Source of the DNA: Clostridia bacterium
GTDB taxonomy: Bacteria > Bacillota > Clostridia > Christensenellales > UBA1242
Reading direction: 5' to 3'
DNA length: 7,505 bases
Assembly: GCA_017618475.1 (NCBI GenBank)
Contig: JAFZUF010000039.1
Location: 1 to 7,505, forward strand
Part shown: in pieces, positions 1-6,608 of the stretch
How positions within the stretch are numbered: the stretch's first letter is position 1
How the letters are laid out: the number at the start of each line of letters is the position of its first letter
The notes under the pieces: model-generated
What the model saw: only the letters and a program-made list of their open reading frames with translations
What the model was told of the DNA's origin: nothing
The model's database searches: none
Made by a program: the position numbers and the translations under genes

Positions 1-325
1 CATTAGAATTATCAACTGTATTAATACCGGCAATTGATAGATTACTCATGGTACGTGGCAGAAGGGTTTTAATAAAACGATTGCCAATAAAATATAAGGC
101 AGTTGCCGCGGTTAAGGTAATCAAAAGACCACTGGTAATTGAACGGTTACGTAAAAAACGTGTTAAGGTGGTCAAAAAAGCTAGTAAACTGATCACTGCG
201 GCACCTAAACCTATCCACAAAAAATAGGGATTATAATTGCGTCCAAACGAAAAGCACAACACCGAGGCGATTAAAGTGATGATAAAAATTATCGCGGGTA
301 CTTTGGCAGTTTTCTGTTTGCCCAT
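1..325 (-). CDS. Membrane protein with three N-terminal TM segments, 3' end outside window (partial)
   Basis: The reverse strand is open from an ATG at 325-323 to the window edge, giving 108 residues. A short basic start (MGKQKTAK) is followed by hydrophobic segments at about residues 9-27, 33-54 and 63-81. The loop between the first two is short and uncharged except for one Arg (GRNYNP). The loop between the second and third is basic (TRFLRNR). By the positive-inside rule this gives N-terminus in and C-terminus outside. The last visible residues, about 82-108, would start an extracellular domain and include LSIAGINTVDNSN. A three-TM anchor followed by a hydrophobic strand ending in G-I-[DN]-T resembles CpsA/Wzg-type LytR-CpsA-Psr cell-wall ligases, but the diagnostic Arg and Asp residues lie beyond the edge, so this is only a suggestion. 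No Shine-Dalgarno site precedes the ATG, and no other Met is in frame before residue 93. The gene diverges from degV. I am confident that it codes and unsure of its function. Confidence 0.72.
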   Translation of the reverse strand, partial: MGKQKTAKVPAIIFIITLIASVLCFSFGRNYNPYFLWIGLGAAVISLLAFLTTLTRFLRNRSITSGLLITLTAATALYFIGNRFIKTLLPRTMSNLSIAGINTVDNSN

Positions 326-340
326 GTCTGTAGCGTGCGA

Positions 341-346
341 ATTATA
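341..346 (-). promoter_or_regulatory. Consensus -10 hexamer for the leftward membrane-protein gene
   Basis: Read on the reverse strand, 346-341 is a perfect TATAAT. No recognisable -35 hexamer lies 16-18 bp further upstream. Transcription would begin near 334-335, leaving only about 9-10 nt before the ATG at 325 and no room for a normal ribosome-binding site. The hexamer is clear, but its use as a promoter is an inference. Confidence 0.45.
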
Positions 347-368
347 GCGGAAAAATATACAATTTTAT

Positions 369-398
369 TTGACGATTTTTAACTTAATTTGTTAACAT
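369..398 (+). promoter_or_regulatory. Probable sigma-A promoter for degV
   Basis: TTGACG at 369-374 matches five of six -35 consensus positions. TAACAT at 393-398 matches four of six -10 positions, with an 18 bp spacer. The predicted start near 405 gives a leader of about 22 nt that contains the GGAG at 415-418. This would place the in-frame ATG at 397 upstream of the transcript, which supports the start at 427. Confidence 0.5.
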
Positions 399-414
399 GT
401 TGGTGTATTTAAAT

Positions 415-418
415 GGAG
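415..418 (+). promoter_or_regulatory. Shine-Dalgarno site deciding the degV start
   Basis: GGAG lies 8 nt before the ATG at 427. The alternative in-frame ATG at 397 has no such site. The 427 start also gives the usual DegV-family N-terminus, MKVAIVTDSNSG. Confidence 0.7.
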
Positions 419-426
419 ATAAACCT

Positions 427-1302
427 ATGAAAGTTGCAATAGTCACCGATAGTAACAGTGGTATTACGCCGGAGTTTGCTAAGAAAATTGGTGTGACCGT
501 GGTACCCATGCCCTTCATTATCGACGGTGAAGAATATTTTGAAAACATTAATTTGACGCAAGAAAAATTCTACAAAAAAATCATGTCCGGTGCTGACGTT
601 TCGACCAGCCAACCCAACATTAACAGTGTTATGGATTTATGGCGTGATTTATTAAAGACCCATGACGAAATTGTTTACATTCCAATGAGCAGTGGTCTTT
701 CTGGCAGTTGCGATACGGCAACAAATTTTGCTAAAGAATTTAATGGCAAGGTTGAAGTTGTTGATAATCACCGGATTTCTGTTACTCAAAAACAAGCTGT
801 AATTGATGCAGTGAATTTAGCAAAAGCTGGTAAATCCGCTAAGGAAATAAAAGATTACTTAATGGCAACCAGTATGAACGCCAGCATCTATATCATGTTA
901 TCCACTTTAAAATATTTAAAAAAAGGTGGACGCATTACGCCAGCGGCGGCATTAATTGCTAATTTGTTACAAATTAAACCAGTATTAACAATTCAAGGTG
1001 AAAAGCTGGATAAATTTTGCCAGGTAATGAGTGTTAACCAAGGTAAGAAACGCATGATTGACCAAGTGGTAAAAGAAATTAATACACGTTTTAAGACACA
1101 AGTTGAAAATCACAGATTAAAAGTTTTTATTGCTTACACTTTTGACCAATCGAAAGCCGAAATGTTTAAAACCGAAGTTAACAAGGCGGTGGAGCCTTAC
1201 GATTTGGCGGTTGAATTCGTTGATCCGTTAAGTCTTTCTGTTTCGTGTCACATCGGCGAAAACGCGTTGGCGGTGGCAATTTGTGAATGTTATCAAGCGT
1301 AA
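427..1302 (+). CDS. DegV family fatty-acid-binding protein (FakB-like)
   Basis: This 291-residue protein has the usual length and layout of the DegV family. Members bind a long-chain fatty acid, and the FakB members present it to the kinase FakA for phosphorylation and phospholipid synthesis. Visible family signatures are the N-terminal VTDSNSG (6-12), the TSQP segment (60-63), the ligand-head-group loop SSGLSGS (88-94), the LKYLKKGGRI stretch (161-170) and the C-terminal HIG (275-277). The protein is expected to be cytoplasmic, since it has no signal peptide or membrane segment. I start it at 427, not at the upstream in-frame ATG at 397, because of the GGAG at 415-418 and the family N-terminus. 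It has its own likely promoter and is followed by a 78 bp spacer before recJ. No fakA partner is visible here, and many genomes carry several DegV paralogues, so lipid kinase partnership is inferred from the family. No gene symbol is assigned because DegV and FakB paralogues cannot be told apart here. Confidence 0.95.
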   Translation: MKVAIVTDSNSGITPEFAKKIGVTVVPMPFIIDGEEYFENINLTQEKFYKKIMSGADVSTSQPNINSVMDLWRDLLKTHDEIVYIPMSSGLSGSCDTATNFAKEFNGKVEVVDNHRISVTQKQAVIDAVNLAKAGKSAKEIKDYLMATSMNASIYIMLSTLKYLKKGGRITPAAALIANLLQIKPVLTIQGEKLDKFCQVMSVNQGKKRMIDQVVKEINTRFKTQVENHRLKVFIAYTFDQSKAEMFKTEVNKAVEPYDLAVEFVDPLSLSVSCHIGENALAVAICECYQA

Positions 1303-1380
1303 TTTTTTTTAATTAGGGATAAATTTTTCTTTGGGTTTTTACTTGCTCCGCGTTTGATTTTGTGCTAATGTGATAGTGGT
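1303..1380. other. Spacer between degV and recJ, no clear terminator
   Basis: These 78 bp are AT-rich with T-runs at about 1303-1310, 1324-1328 and 1336-1340. I found no GC-rich hairpin in front of any of them, so an intrinsic terminator for degV is not supported, and readthrough into recJ is possible. A promoter-like element for recJ occupies the second half. Confidence 0.5.
1343..1371 (+). promoter_or_regulatory. Possible recJ promoter with extended -10
   Basis: TTGCTC (1343-1348) and TAATGT (1366-1371) are separated by 17 bp, and a TG dinucleotide at 1363-1364 gives an extended -10 arrangement. Each hexamer is only a partial match. Transcription would start near 1377-1379, almost at the ATG (1381), making the recJ message nearly leaderless. 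Confidence 0.35.
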
Positions 1381-3396
1381 ATGGAATACAAAGTCAGGTG
1401 CGGGGAGTTGACCCCTGAGCAACTGGCGGCGTTCAATCAAACAGGGTATAGTGAAAAGTTTATTCGTTTATTAGTCGAAAGGGGCGTTGACACTCCCCAA
1501 AAAGCCGAAAAATTTTTTAACTTTGACCCACATCAACTGCATGATCCATTTTTATTGAAAGGCATGCAAGCGGCTGTAACGCGGTTGCGCGACGCCATTG
1601 ACCAAAAACAACACATTTTAATTATTGGCGATTATGATGCTGACGGTATTTGTGCGACCGCCATTTTGTATAAGTATTTATTAACTCAACGCGTTAAAAC
1701 GTCTTATTTCTTGCCGGAACGTGATGCCGATGGTTATGGTTTGAATATTGATTTAATCAAGCGTTTAAATGAAAAATTTCATCCACAATTATTGGTTACG
1801 GTAGACTGCGGCATTTCTTGTGCCGAAGAAATTAAGTACGCGCAAAGTTTGGGGATTGATTGTATTGTGACCGATCACCATGCCATTCCTGCGGTGACAC
1901 CGAATTGTACCTGTGTCGATCCCAAATTCAAGGACCAAGATTATCCGTTTGATGATTTATGTGGCGCCGGTGTAGCTTTGAAGTTGGTACAAGCCATGGA
2001 AAGTTTGGAAGTTGCCGAAAAATATTTCGACATTTGTGCGATTGCAACCGTGGCGGACATTGTATCTTTGACTGACGAAAACCGCGTGATTGTACATCAT
2101 GGTTTGAAAATGCTGAATCAAGGAACGGTGCCAGGGATTACGGCATTGGCCAAAGCGTGCAATATTCGTAACGAAATTAAGAGTGGGGATATTAGTTTCC
2201 GTTTGGGACCCAAGATTAATGCCAGTGGACGCATGGGGAATGCGAAACGCGGCTTGGACGTGATTTTGGAACAAGACCCAGAACGGTTGGATCGCATTAT
2301 TAAAAATTTGTTATTTATGAATGTAAAACGCCAAGAACTTTGTACATCAATTTTCAACGAAAGTGTGGCACTAATTGAAAGTGAAGGTTTACAAAATGAC
2401 TGTGCAATTGTCATTGCTAAGCCCGAATGGGAAAGTGGTGTCTTGGGCATTGTGGCAGTGCGTTTGACCGAAAAATATGGTAAGCCTTGTTTAGTACTGG
2501 GTGGTAAGGGCGAAGTTTATAAAGGTAGTGGTCGCAGTATTCCAGGCATCAATTTAATTGAGTGTATCACTAAATCAGCAGAATATTTAAGTACATTTGG
2601 CGGGCATTCAATGGCAGCAGGTGTATCATTACCGGTTGAAAATTTTGATAAATTCCGGAGATTATTTCAATCTATTGTGGCAGAATCGTTGGCAACGAAG
2701 CCGTTGGAAAATTGTAAGTATTATGATTTTGAAATCAGCGCAGAAGAGTTGAACCCAAAATTCTTTAGCGAAGTGGCAACCTTGGAACCAACGGGTTGTG
2801 GTAATCCGTCACCAGTTTTGATGACTGTGTTACATCAAACACATGCATCCAGTTTACCCGCGCATCCCACACATACAAAATTTGATAATGGACAATTAAA
2901 ATTTATTTTTTTTGGTGGGGCGGTGTTCAACGAAATTTTAGCGGCGCCGTGTGTGAAAAGTGTAATTTTTGAACTACAACAAAATAATGGCGTGGCACCA
3001 CAAGCTGTGGTGAAGTGCGTGATTCCGTTTGCAATTAATGACGATGAAAAAGCAATGGTTTTACAACGCTACTTGCATGACGATTTAGCGGTGACACCTG
3101 ATGTAAATTTACAAACGATAATTAATGAGTTAAGTGTTGACAGAGCGGTATTTATTGATTATTATAAAGCAACGCTGAATTTGGTAAACCAGAATAATTT
3201 TTGTCAATCACCATTGAAATTGTTTGCGAAAATCGTGTTACCAGAGAAAAACTTGTTCCAGTTTGTTTTCTGTTTTGCTGTTTTTGAACAACTGGGCATT
3301 TATGAGGTTGTCCGTAATCGTTTACGTATTCATAACGAACGCACAACTGAATTAAACAAAAGTGCGATTTACAATAAGATTGTTAATCTAAAATAA
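1381..3396 (+). CDS. recJ: Single-stranded-DNA-specific exonuclease RecJ
   Basis: RecJ degrades single-stranded DNA 5' to 3' in RecF-pathway recombination, mismatch repair and base-excision repair, using Mn/Mg ions. This 671-residue protein shows all the DHH phosphoesterase motifs: GDYDADG (83-89), VDCG (141-144), TDHH (164-167) and the ADIV aspartate (D225). The SGRMG segment (282-286) follows. The DHHA1 domain spans about 340-430 and contains FGGHSMAAG (406-414). A RecJ OB-fold follows at about 445-550, with the LEPTGCGNP segment at 468-476. Residues 551-671 form a further C-terminal region, as in many Bacillota RecJ proteins; it is not needed for the core call and its role is unknown to me. 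The ATG at 1381 gives a normal RecJ N-terminus but has no Shine-Dalgarno site. The gene is complete and intact, and it is followed after 21 bp by rnj. Confidence 0.97.
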   Translation: MEYKVRCGELTPEQLAAFNQTGYSEKFIRLLVERGVDTPQKAEKFFNFDPHQLHDPFLLKGMQAAVTRLRDAIDQKQHILIIGDYDADGICATAILYKYLLTQRVKTSYFLPERDADGYGLNIDLIKRLNEKFHPQLLVTVDCGISCAEEIKYAQSLGIDCIVTDHHAIPAVTPNCTCVDPKFKDQDYPFDDLCGAGVALKLVQAMESLEVAEKYFDICAIATVADIVSLTDENRVIVHHGLKMLNQGTVPGITALAKACNIRNEIKSGDISFRLGPKINASGRMGNAKRGLDVILEQDPERLDRIIKNLLFMNVKRQELCTSIFNESVALIESEGLQNDCAIVIAKPEWESGVLGIVAVRLTEKYGKPCLVLGGKGEVYKGSGRSIPGINLIECITKSAEYLSTFGGHSMAAGVSLPVENFDKFRRLFQSIVAESLATKPLENCKYYDFEISAEELNPKFFSEVATLEPTGCGNPSPVLMTVLHQTHASSLPAHPTHTKFDNGQLKFIFFGGAVFNEILAAPCVKSVIFELQQNNGVAPQAVVKCVIPFAINDDEKAMVLQRYLHDDLAVTPDVNLQTIINELSVDRAVFIDYYKATLNLVNQNNFCQSPLKLFAKIVLPEKNLFQFVFCFAVFEQLGIYEVVRNRLRIHNERTTELNKSAIYNKIVNLK

Positions 3397-3405
3397 AGCA
3401 AGAAT

Positions 3406-3413
3406 AAGGAGAG
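3406..3413 (+). promoter_or_regulatory. Strong Shine-Dalgarno site for rnj
   Basis: AAGGAGAG is placed 4 nt before the ATG at 3418, with the AAGGAG core ending 6 nt before it. It fixes the rnj start and falls in the 21 bp recJ-rnj gap, so rnj is translated independently of recJ even if co-transcribed. Confidence 0.75.
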
Positions 3414-3417
3414 AAAA

Positions 3418-5082
3418 ATGAGCAAAAATTTACGGATTAGTTTCTTAGGAGGGCTCGGTGAAATCGGTAAGAACATGACCGTTTTCGAATATGGCGACGA
3501 CATGATTGTGGTCGACGTTGGTTTGGCATTCCCCGACCCAGATAAAATGCCAGGAATTGATTTGGTCGTACAAGACATTACTTATTTAATTCGTAACAAA
3601 GACAAAGTTAAAGGTTATGTGATTACGCATGGTCACGAAGACCACATTGGTGGTTTGCCGTTTGCATTAAAAGAAGTACCGGCACCAATTTATGCCAGCC
3701 GTATGACCTTGGGATTAATTGAGCACAAGTTACGGGAACATTCCGGACTGAAGGTTAAAGCAGTGGCAGTACGTCCGCGTGCGGTGGTTAAGATTGGTGA
3801 ATTTTCAGTAGAATTCATTCACGTGAACCACTCGATTCCGGGTTCGTTTGCGTTGGCAATTACGACGCCGTTAGGTACTATATTCCATAGTGGGGATTTG
3901 AAAATCGATTTAACACCGGTTGACGGTCAACCAATTGATTTGGCGCGCATTGGTGAAATTGGTCGCCGTGGGGTGGCGTTAATGTTATGTGAAAGTACCA
4001 ACATTGAACGTCCTGGCTTTACGATGAGTGAAACCACGGTTGGTGAACGTTTGGAAGAATTGTTTGAACAATACAAAAGCAAGCGCATGTTTATTACTTC
4101 TTTTGCGTCGAACGTACACCGTATGCAACAGATTTTGGACTTAGCACAAAAATACAAACGTAAGGTTGCATTCTTGGGACGCAGTATGGTGGCGGTCAGC
4201 GACATCGCGATTAAATTAGGCGAAATGAAAGCACGTCCAGAAAATATCATTGAAATCAATAAGTTATCCGCGTTTAAAAATGAAGAAGTGTTGGTTATGC
4301 TAACCGGCAGTCAAGGTGAACCGAATGCGGCGTTAAGTCGTATGGCACGTGGTGAATTTCCACAAATCAATTTGGGACCAGATGATGCTGTGATTTTCTC
4401 GGCGACAGCTATTTCCGGAAACGAAGGTTATGTAGCCGATGTTGTGAATAATTTGGTACATCGTGGTTGTGAAGTTGTGTATGAACGTCTAGCAGCGGTT
4501 CACGTTTCGGGTCACGCTTGCCAAGAAGAACTGAAAATCATTCACGCGTTAGTGCGTCCGCGTAATTTTATTCCAATTCACGGGGAATACAAAATGTTGA
4601 AAAAGCATTGCGATATGGCGAAAAAAATGGGTATGCCTGCGCGCAACGTACATATGGCCGATTTGGGTGAATGTTGGGAATTGTCGGCTACCGGTTTGAA
4701 GAAAGTTGGTTCGGTACCGCATGGCGCTCGTTTAATTGATGGCTATGGTGCAGGCGATGTTGATAGTTCGGTATTACGCGACCGTCAGGCGTTAGCAGAA
4801 GATGGTATTTGTGTGGTCGGTTTGGGTTATGATGGTAAGACCGGTGATTTATTGTCGGGTCCGGACGTAATTATGAAAGGTTTGGCATACGCACACGAAT
4901 TAGAAAAAGTAATTGTGGATATTCGTGGTGTAGTGTTGGAATCTTTGGAAAAAATGCCATTCAATGGCAGCGATATTAATGAAGTACGTAACCAAATTCG
5001 TAAGGACGTACAAAACTATTTCCAAAAAACCTTTAATCGTCGACCAATCGTGGTGTCGATGTTGGAAAAGGTTGGTCAATGA
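3418..5082 (+). CDS. rnj: Ribonuclease J (metallo-beta-lactamase / beta-CASP)
   Basis: RNase J is the cytoplasmic 5'-3' exonuclease and endonuclease central to mRNA decay and rRNA maturation in Bacillota and relatives. The 554-residue length equals that of a typical RNase J1. Zinc ligands are visible in HGHEDH (71-76), H138 in VNHSIPGS, and D160 in HSGDLKID. The beta-CASP domain covers about 200-360. The late metallo-beta-lactamase motifs follow, with VSGHACQEE (363-371), which binds the RNA 5' phosphate in family structures, and PIHGEY (386-391). The C-terminal domain includes the LRDRQAL segment (453-459). The last residues run on from RRPIVVS. No catalytic residue is missing. It is preceded by a strong ribosome-binding site, and its TGA overlaps the lspA ATG by 4 bp. 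I cannot tell from the sequence whether it is J1 or J2; the complete active site favours an active enzyme. Confidence 0.97.
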   Translation: MSKNLRISFLGGLGEIGKNMTVFEYGDDMIVVDVGLAFPDPDKMPGIDLVVQDITYLIRNKDKVKGYVITHGHEDHIGGLPFALKEVPAPIYASRMTLGLIEHKLREHSGLKVKAVAVRPRAVVKIGEFSVEFIHVNHSIPGSFALAITTPLGTIFHSGDLKIDLTPVDGQPIDLARIGEIGRRGVALMLCESTNIERPGFTMSETTVGERLEELFEQYKSKRMFITSFASNVHRMQQILDLAQKYKRKVAFLGRSMVAVSDIAIKLGEMKARPENIIEINKLSAFKNEEVLVMLTGSQGEPNAALSRMARGEFPQINLGPDDAVIFSATAISGNEGYVADVVNNLVHRGCEVVYERLAAVHVSGHACQEELKIIHALVRPRNFIPIHGEYKMLKKHCDMAKKMGMPARNVHMADLGECWELSATGLKKVGSVPHGARLIDGYGAGDVDSSVLRDRQALAEDGICVVGLGYDGKTGDLLSGPDVIMKGLAYAHELEKVIVDIRGVVLESLEKMPFNGSDINEVRNQIRKDVQNYFQKTFNRRPIVVSMLEKVGQ

Positions 5083-5483
5083 TTACGTTATTCTTTGGGT
5101 TAATTGTGGCGGTTACCGCTGTCGATTTAATTACCAAATACACAATTGATGGTATTTTAAACCCCGGGATTGCGTGGGGATGGGGCGCACGTTTACCATG
5201 GTTATGGTTGGTCGTGGTTATTTTTTCCTTTATATTGGCGGCGGCATTAATTTGGTGGTTCTTGTGCAGTAAAAAACGTACTTGGCTTAGTACGGTAGGT
5301 TTAGGTGTTTTTGTTGGTGGTATTTTGGGTAATGCGATTGACCGCTTGATTACCGGTGGACCAGTACATGATTTTATTAATTTTGTAATTTTCAAAAATA
5401 ATATTGCGGACATTGCGTTAACGGTGGGTGCCGCATTGATTGTTTTGGCTTTAATTGGAGAGAACGTTCGTGAGACTCGATAA
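5079..5483 (+). CDS. lspA: Lipoprotein signal peptidase (signal peptidase II), compact form
   Basis: LspA is an integral membrane aspartyl protease that removes signal peptides from diacylated prolipoproteins. Family marks are all present: D16..TK20 in the first TM segment, N28-P-G-I-A-W-G (28-34), GNAIDR (84-89), the catalytic aspartate D98 in VHDFINF, and the second, D111, in NNIADIALTVG. Four hydrophobic segments fit about 3-21, 41-62, 70-90 and 109-127. At 134 residues it is clearly shorter than the usual 150-170. The shortfall lies between D16 and N28 and between the two catalytic aspartates, both extracytoplasmic segments. The core is intact, so I expect an active enzyme. The ATG at 5079 overlaps the rnj stop by 4 bp, and AAAAGG at 5066-5071 can serve as ribosome-binding site. 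The rluD start lies inside its 3' end. Confidence 0.93.
   Translation: MITLFFGLIVAVTAVDLITKYTIDGILNPGIAWGWGARLPWLWLVVVIFSFILAAALIWWFLCSKKRTWLSTVGLGVFVGGILGNAIDRLITGGPVHDFINFVIFKNNIADIALTVGAALIVLALIGENVRETR
5457..5462 (+). promoter_or_regulatory. Shine-Dalgarno site inside lspA deciding the rluD start
   Basis: GGAGAG within the lspA 3' end lies 7 nt before a GTG at 5470. The other in-frame candidate, a TTG at 5455, overlaps the site itself and has no ribosome-binding site of its own. The GTG also yields the standard family N-terminus, MRLDKYL. Confidence 0.75.
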
Positions 5484-6306
5484 ATACTTAAGTGAAAAAT
5501 ATCCTGACGTCACGCGCAGTCAAATTGCCGCGGCGATTAAACGTGGTGATTTTACCGTGAACGGACAAGTAGTGAAGGCGGGGTATGAATTACGCCCGAA
5601 CGATATGGTGGCGGGTGAATTAACTCCGGTTGTCGAAACCGCAACACCAGAAGACATTACATTGAACGTGGTTTATGAAGATGATGATTTAATGGTGATT
5701 AACAAACCACGTGGTATGGTGGTGCACCCGGGTGCTGGTGTGAAGTCGGGAACTGTGCTAAACGCGTTGTTAGGACGCGGACAAGGTAATTTGGAACGTG
5801 CAGGTATTGTTCACCGTTTGGATAAAAATACGGCAGGTTTATTAATCATTGCCAAAAATGCGGAATGTCAACAACGTTTGGGCCGTATGTTTGAAAAACA
5901 TGATATTCAACGCACCTATTGGGGTTTGGTTGATGGAGTAGTTCCTGTGGATATAATAATTGATAAAAATCTCAAACGCCATCCGCAACATCGCACCATC
6001 TTTACCACGACCGAACAGGGCGGACGTCGGGCGGTAACGCATTTGCATGTCTTAGAACGTTACGCAAAACACACATTGTGTGAGTTTACTTTGGAAACCG
6101 GACGTACACACCAAATTCGTGTGCATTGTAAAGCAATTCATCATCCTATTTTGGGCGATCCTGAATATAATAGTGGTAACGGACAAATGCTAGAAGCGGT
6201 GAAGTTGGATTTTTGCCACCCGATGACGGGTAAAATTATCCATTTACAAATTGCGCCGACAAAAGAGTTTGCCGAAGCCAAAGAAAAATGCTATCATCTT
6301 AAGTAA
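5470..6306 (+). CDS. RluD-type 23S rRNA pseudouridine synthase (RluA family)
   Basis: This enzyme isomerises uridine to pseudouridine, most likely in large-subunit rRNA during ribosome assembly. From the GTG start it has 278 residues. An S4-like RNA-binding domain at about 1-55 (MRLDKYL, RGDFTVNG) is followed by the pseudouridine synthase domain. The catalytic motif HRLDKNTAGLL puts the active-site aspartate at D118; most relatives read HRLDKDTSGLL, so two neighbouring residues differ conservatively. The second signature, TGRTHQIRVH, is at 210-219, followed by GDPEY at about 230-234. The S4 domain plus RluA-type core fits the RluC/RluD subgroup; the position after lspA, as in many Bacillota, favours an RluD-like enzyme. 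The target uridines cannot be read from the sequence, so no symbol is given. The start overlaps lspA by 14 bp, suggesting translational coupling. Confidence 0.94.
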   Translation: MRLDKYLSEKYPDVTRSQIAAAIKRGDFTVNGQVVKAGYELRPNDMVAGELTPVVETATPEDITLNVVYEDDDLMVINKPRGMVVHPGAGVKSGTVLNALLGRGQGNLERAGIVHRLDKNTAGLLIIAKNAECQQRLGRMFEKHDIQRTYWGLVDGVVPVDIIIDKNLKRHPQHRTIFTTTEQGGRRAVTHLHVLERYAKHTLCEFTLETGRTHQIRVHCKAIHHPILGDPEYNSGNGQMLEAVKLDFCHPMTGKIIHLQIAPTKEFAEAKEKCYHLK

Positions 6307-6311
6307 GGAGG
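6305..6311 (+). promoter_or_regulatory. Near-perfect Shine-Dalgarno site for the first small membrane protein
   Basis: AAGGAGG, which begins within the TAA stop of the pseudouridine synthase gene, precedes the ATG at 6321 by 9 nt. It is the strongest ribosome-binding site in the window and supports the 95-residue product being genuinely translated. Confidence 0.75.
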
Positions 6312-6320
6312 TACAATCAA

Positions 6321-6608
6321 ATGTCAACAACAAGAAGAGCTGGCTTTTTGAATATGTTGTCATATTTGGCAATTGTTGGTGTTGGAATCGCTTTGTTATT
6401 GTCGTGGCTGTTAAACATGGTTGGTGTAACGGCACAAATTGTTAGCGCTTTGAACATCTTGGCACAAGCTTTGGCTTATTTTGTCGTGGCTTGTTATTCT
6501 TTCAGCTATGCACGCGCCCGTGGCACTTGGTGGTTAGTCGTTTGGGCTATTGCCATTGTGTTGATTGTGGTGTTCTTGGTTTTGGGCAATGTTTCATTTA
6601 GAAAATGA
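6321..6608 (+). CDS. Unrecognised small membrane protein, three TM segments
   Basis: I do not recognise a family for this 95-residue protein. After a short basic N-terminus (MSTTRRAGF) come three hydrophobic stretches at about residues 9-31, 37-60 and 69-90. Between the second and third is a short basic loop (SYARARG), and the tail is SFRK. The charge pattern is ambiguous, but the basic loop should be cytoplasmic. There is no signal-peptidase site, lipobox, cysteine pair or catalytic motif. It is very probably real: it has the best ribosome-binding site in the window, starts 14 bp after the rluD-like gene, and overlaps the next gene by 4 bp at an ATGA. The coupling suggests that it works with that neighbour, possibly as a two-component membrane complex, but nothing in the sequence shows what it does. 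Confidence 0.8.
   Translation: MSTTRRAGFLNMLSYLAIVGVGIALLLSWLLNMVGVTAQIVSALNILAQALAYFVVACYSFSYARARGTWWLVVWAIAIVLIVVFLVLGNVSFRK

Noticed and set aside
397..426. ATG at 397 as the degV start, adding 10 residues
   Set aside because: It has no Shine-Dalgarno site, overlaps the likely -10 element, and adds residues absent from the family. The ATG at 427 has GGAG at 8 nt and gives the standard N-terminus.
1303..1345. T-rich stretch after degV as an intrinsic terminator
   Set aside because: T-runs are present but no GC-rich inverted repeat precedes them, so a hairpin terminator is not supported.
1957..2450. Overlapping reverse-strand open frames of 105 and 110 codons inside recJ
   Set aside because: They lie wholly within an intact, strongly conserved recJ and have no plausible start signals or recognisable protein character; they are shadows of the coding frame.
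5033..5413. Reverse-strand open frame of 126 codons opposite lspA
   Set aside because: Its sequence is low-complexity mirror coding (rich in Pro, Thr, Asn and Lys) opposite a gene with all LspA motifs, with no ribosome-binding site support.
5455..5469. TTG at 5455 as the rluD-like start
   Set aside because: The GGAGAG at 5457-5462 lies inside those codons and is correctly spaced for the GTG at 5470, which gives the usual MRLDKYL start.
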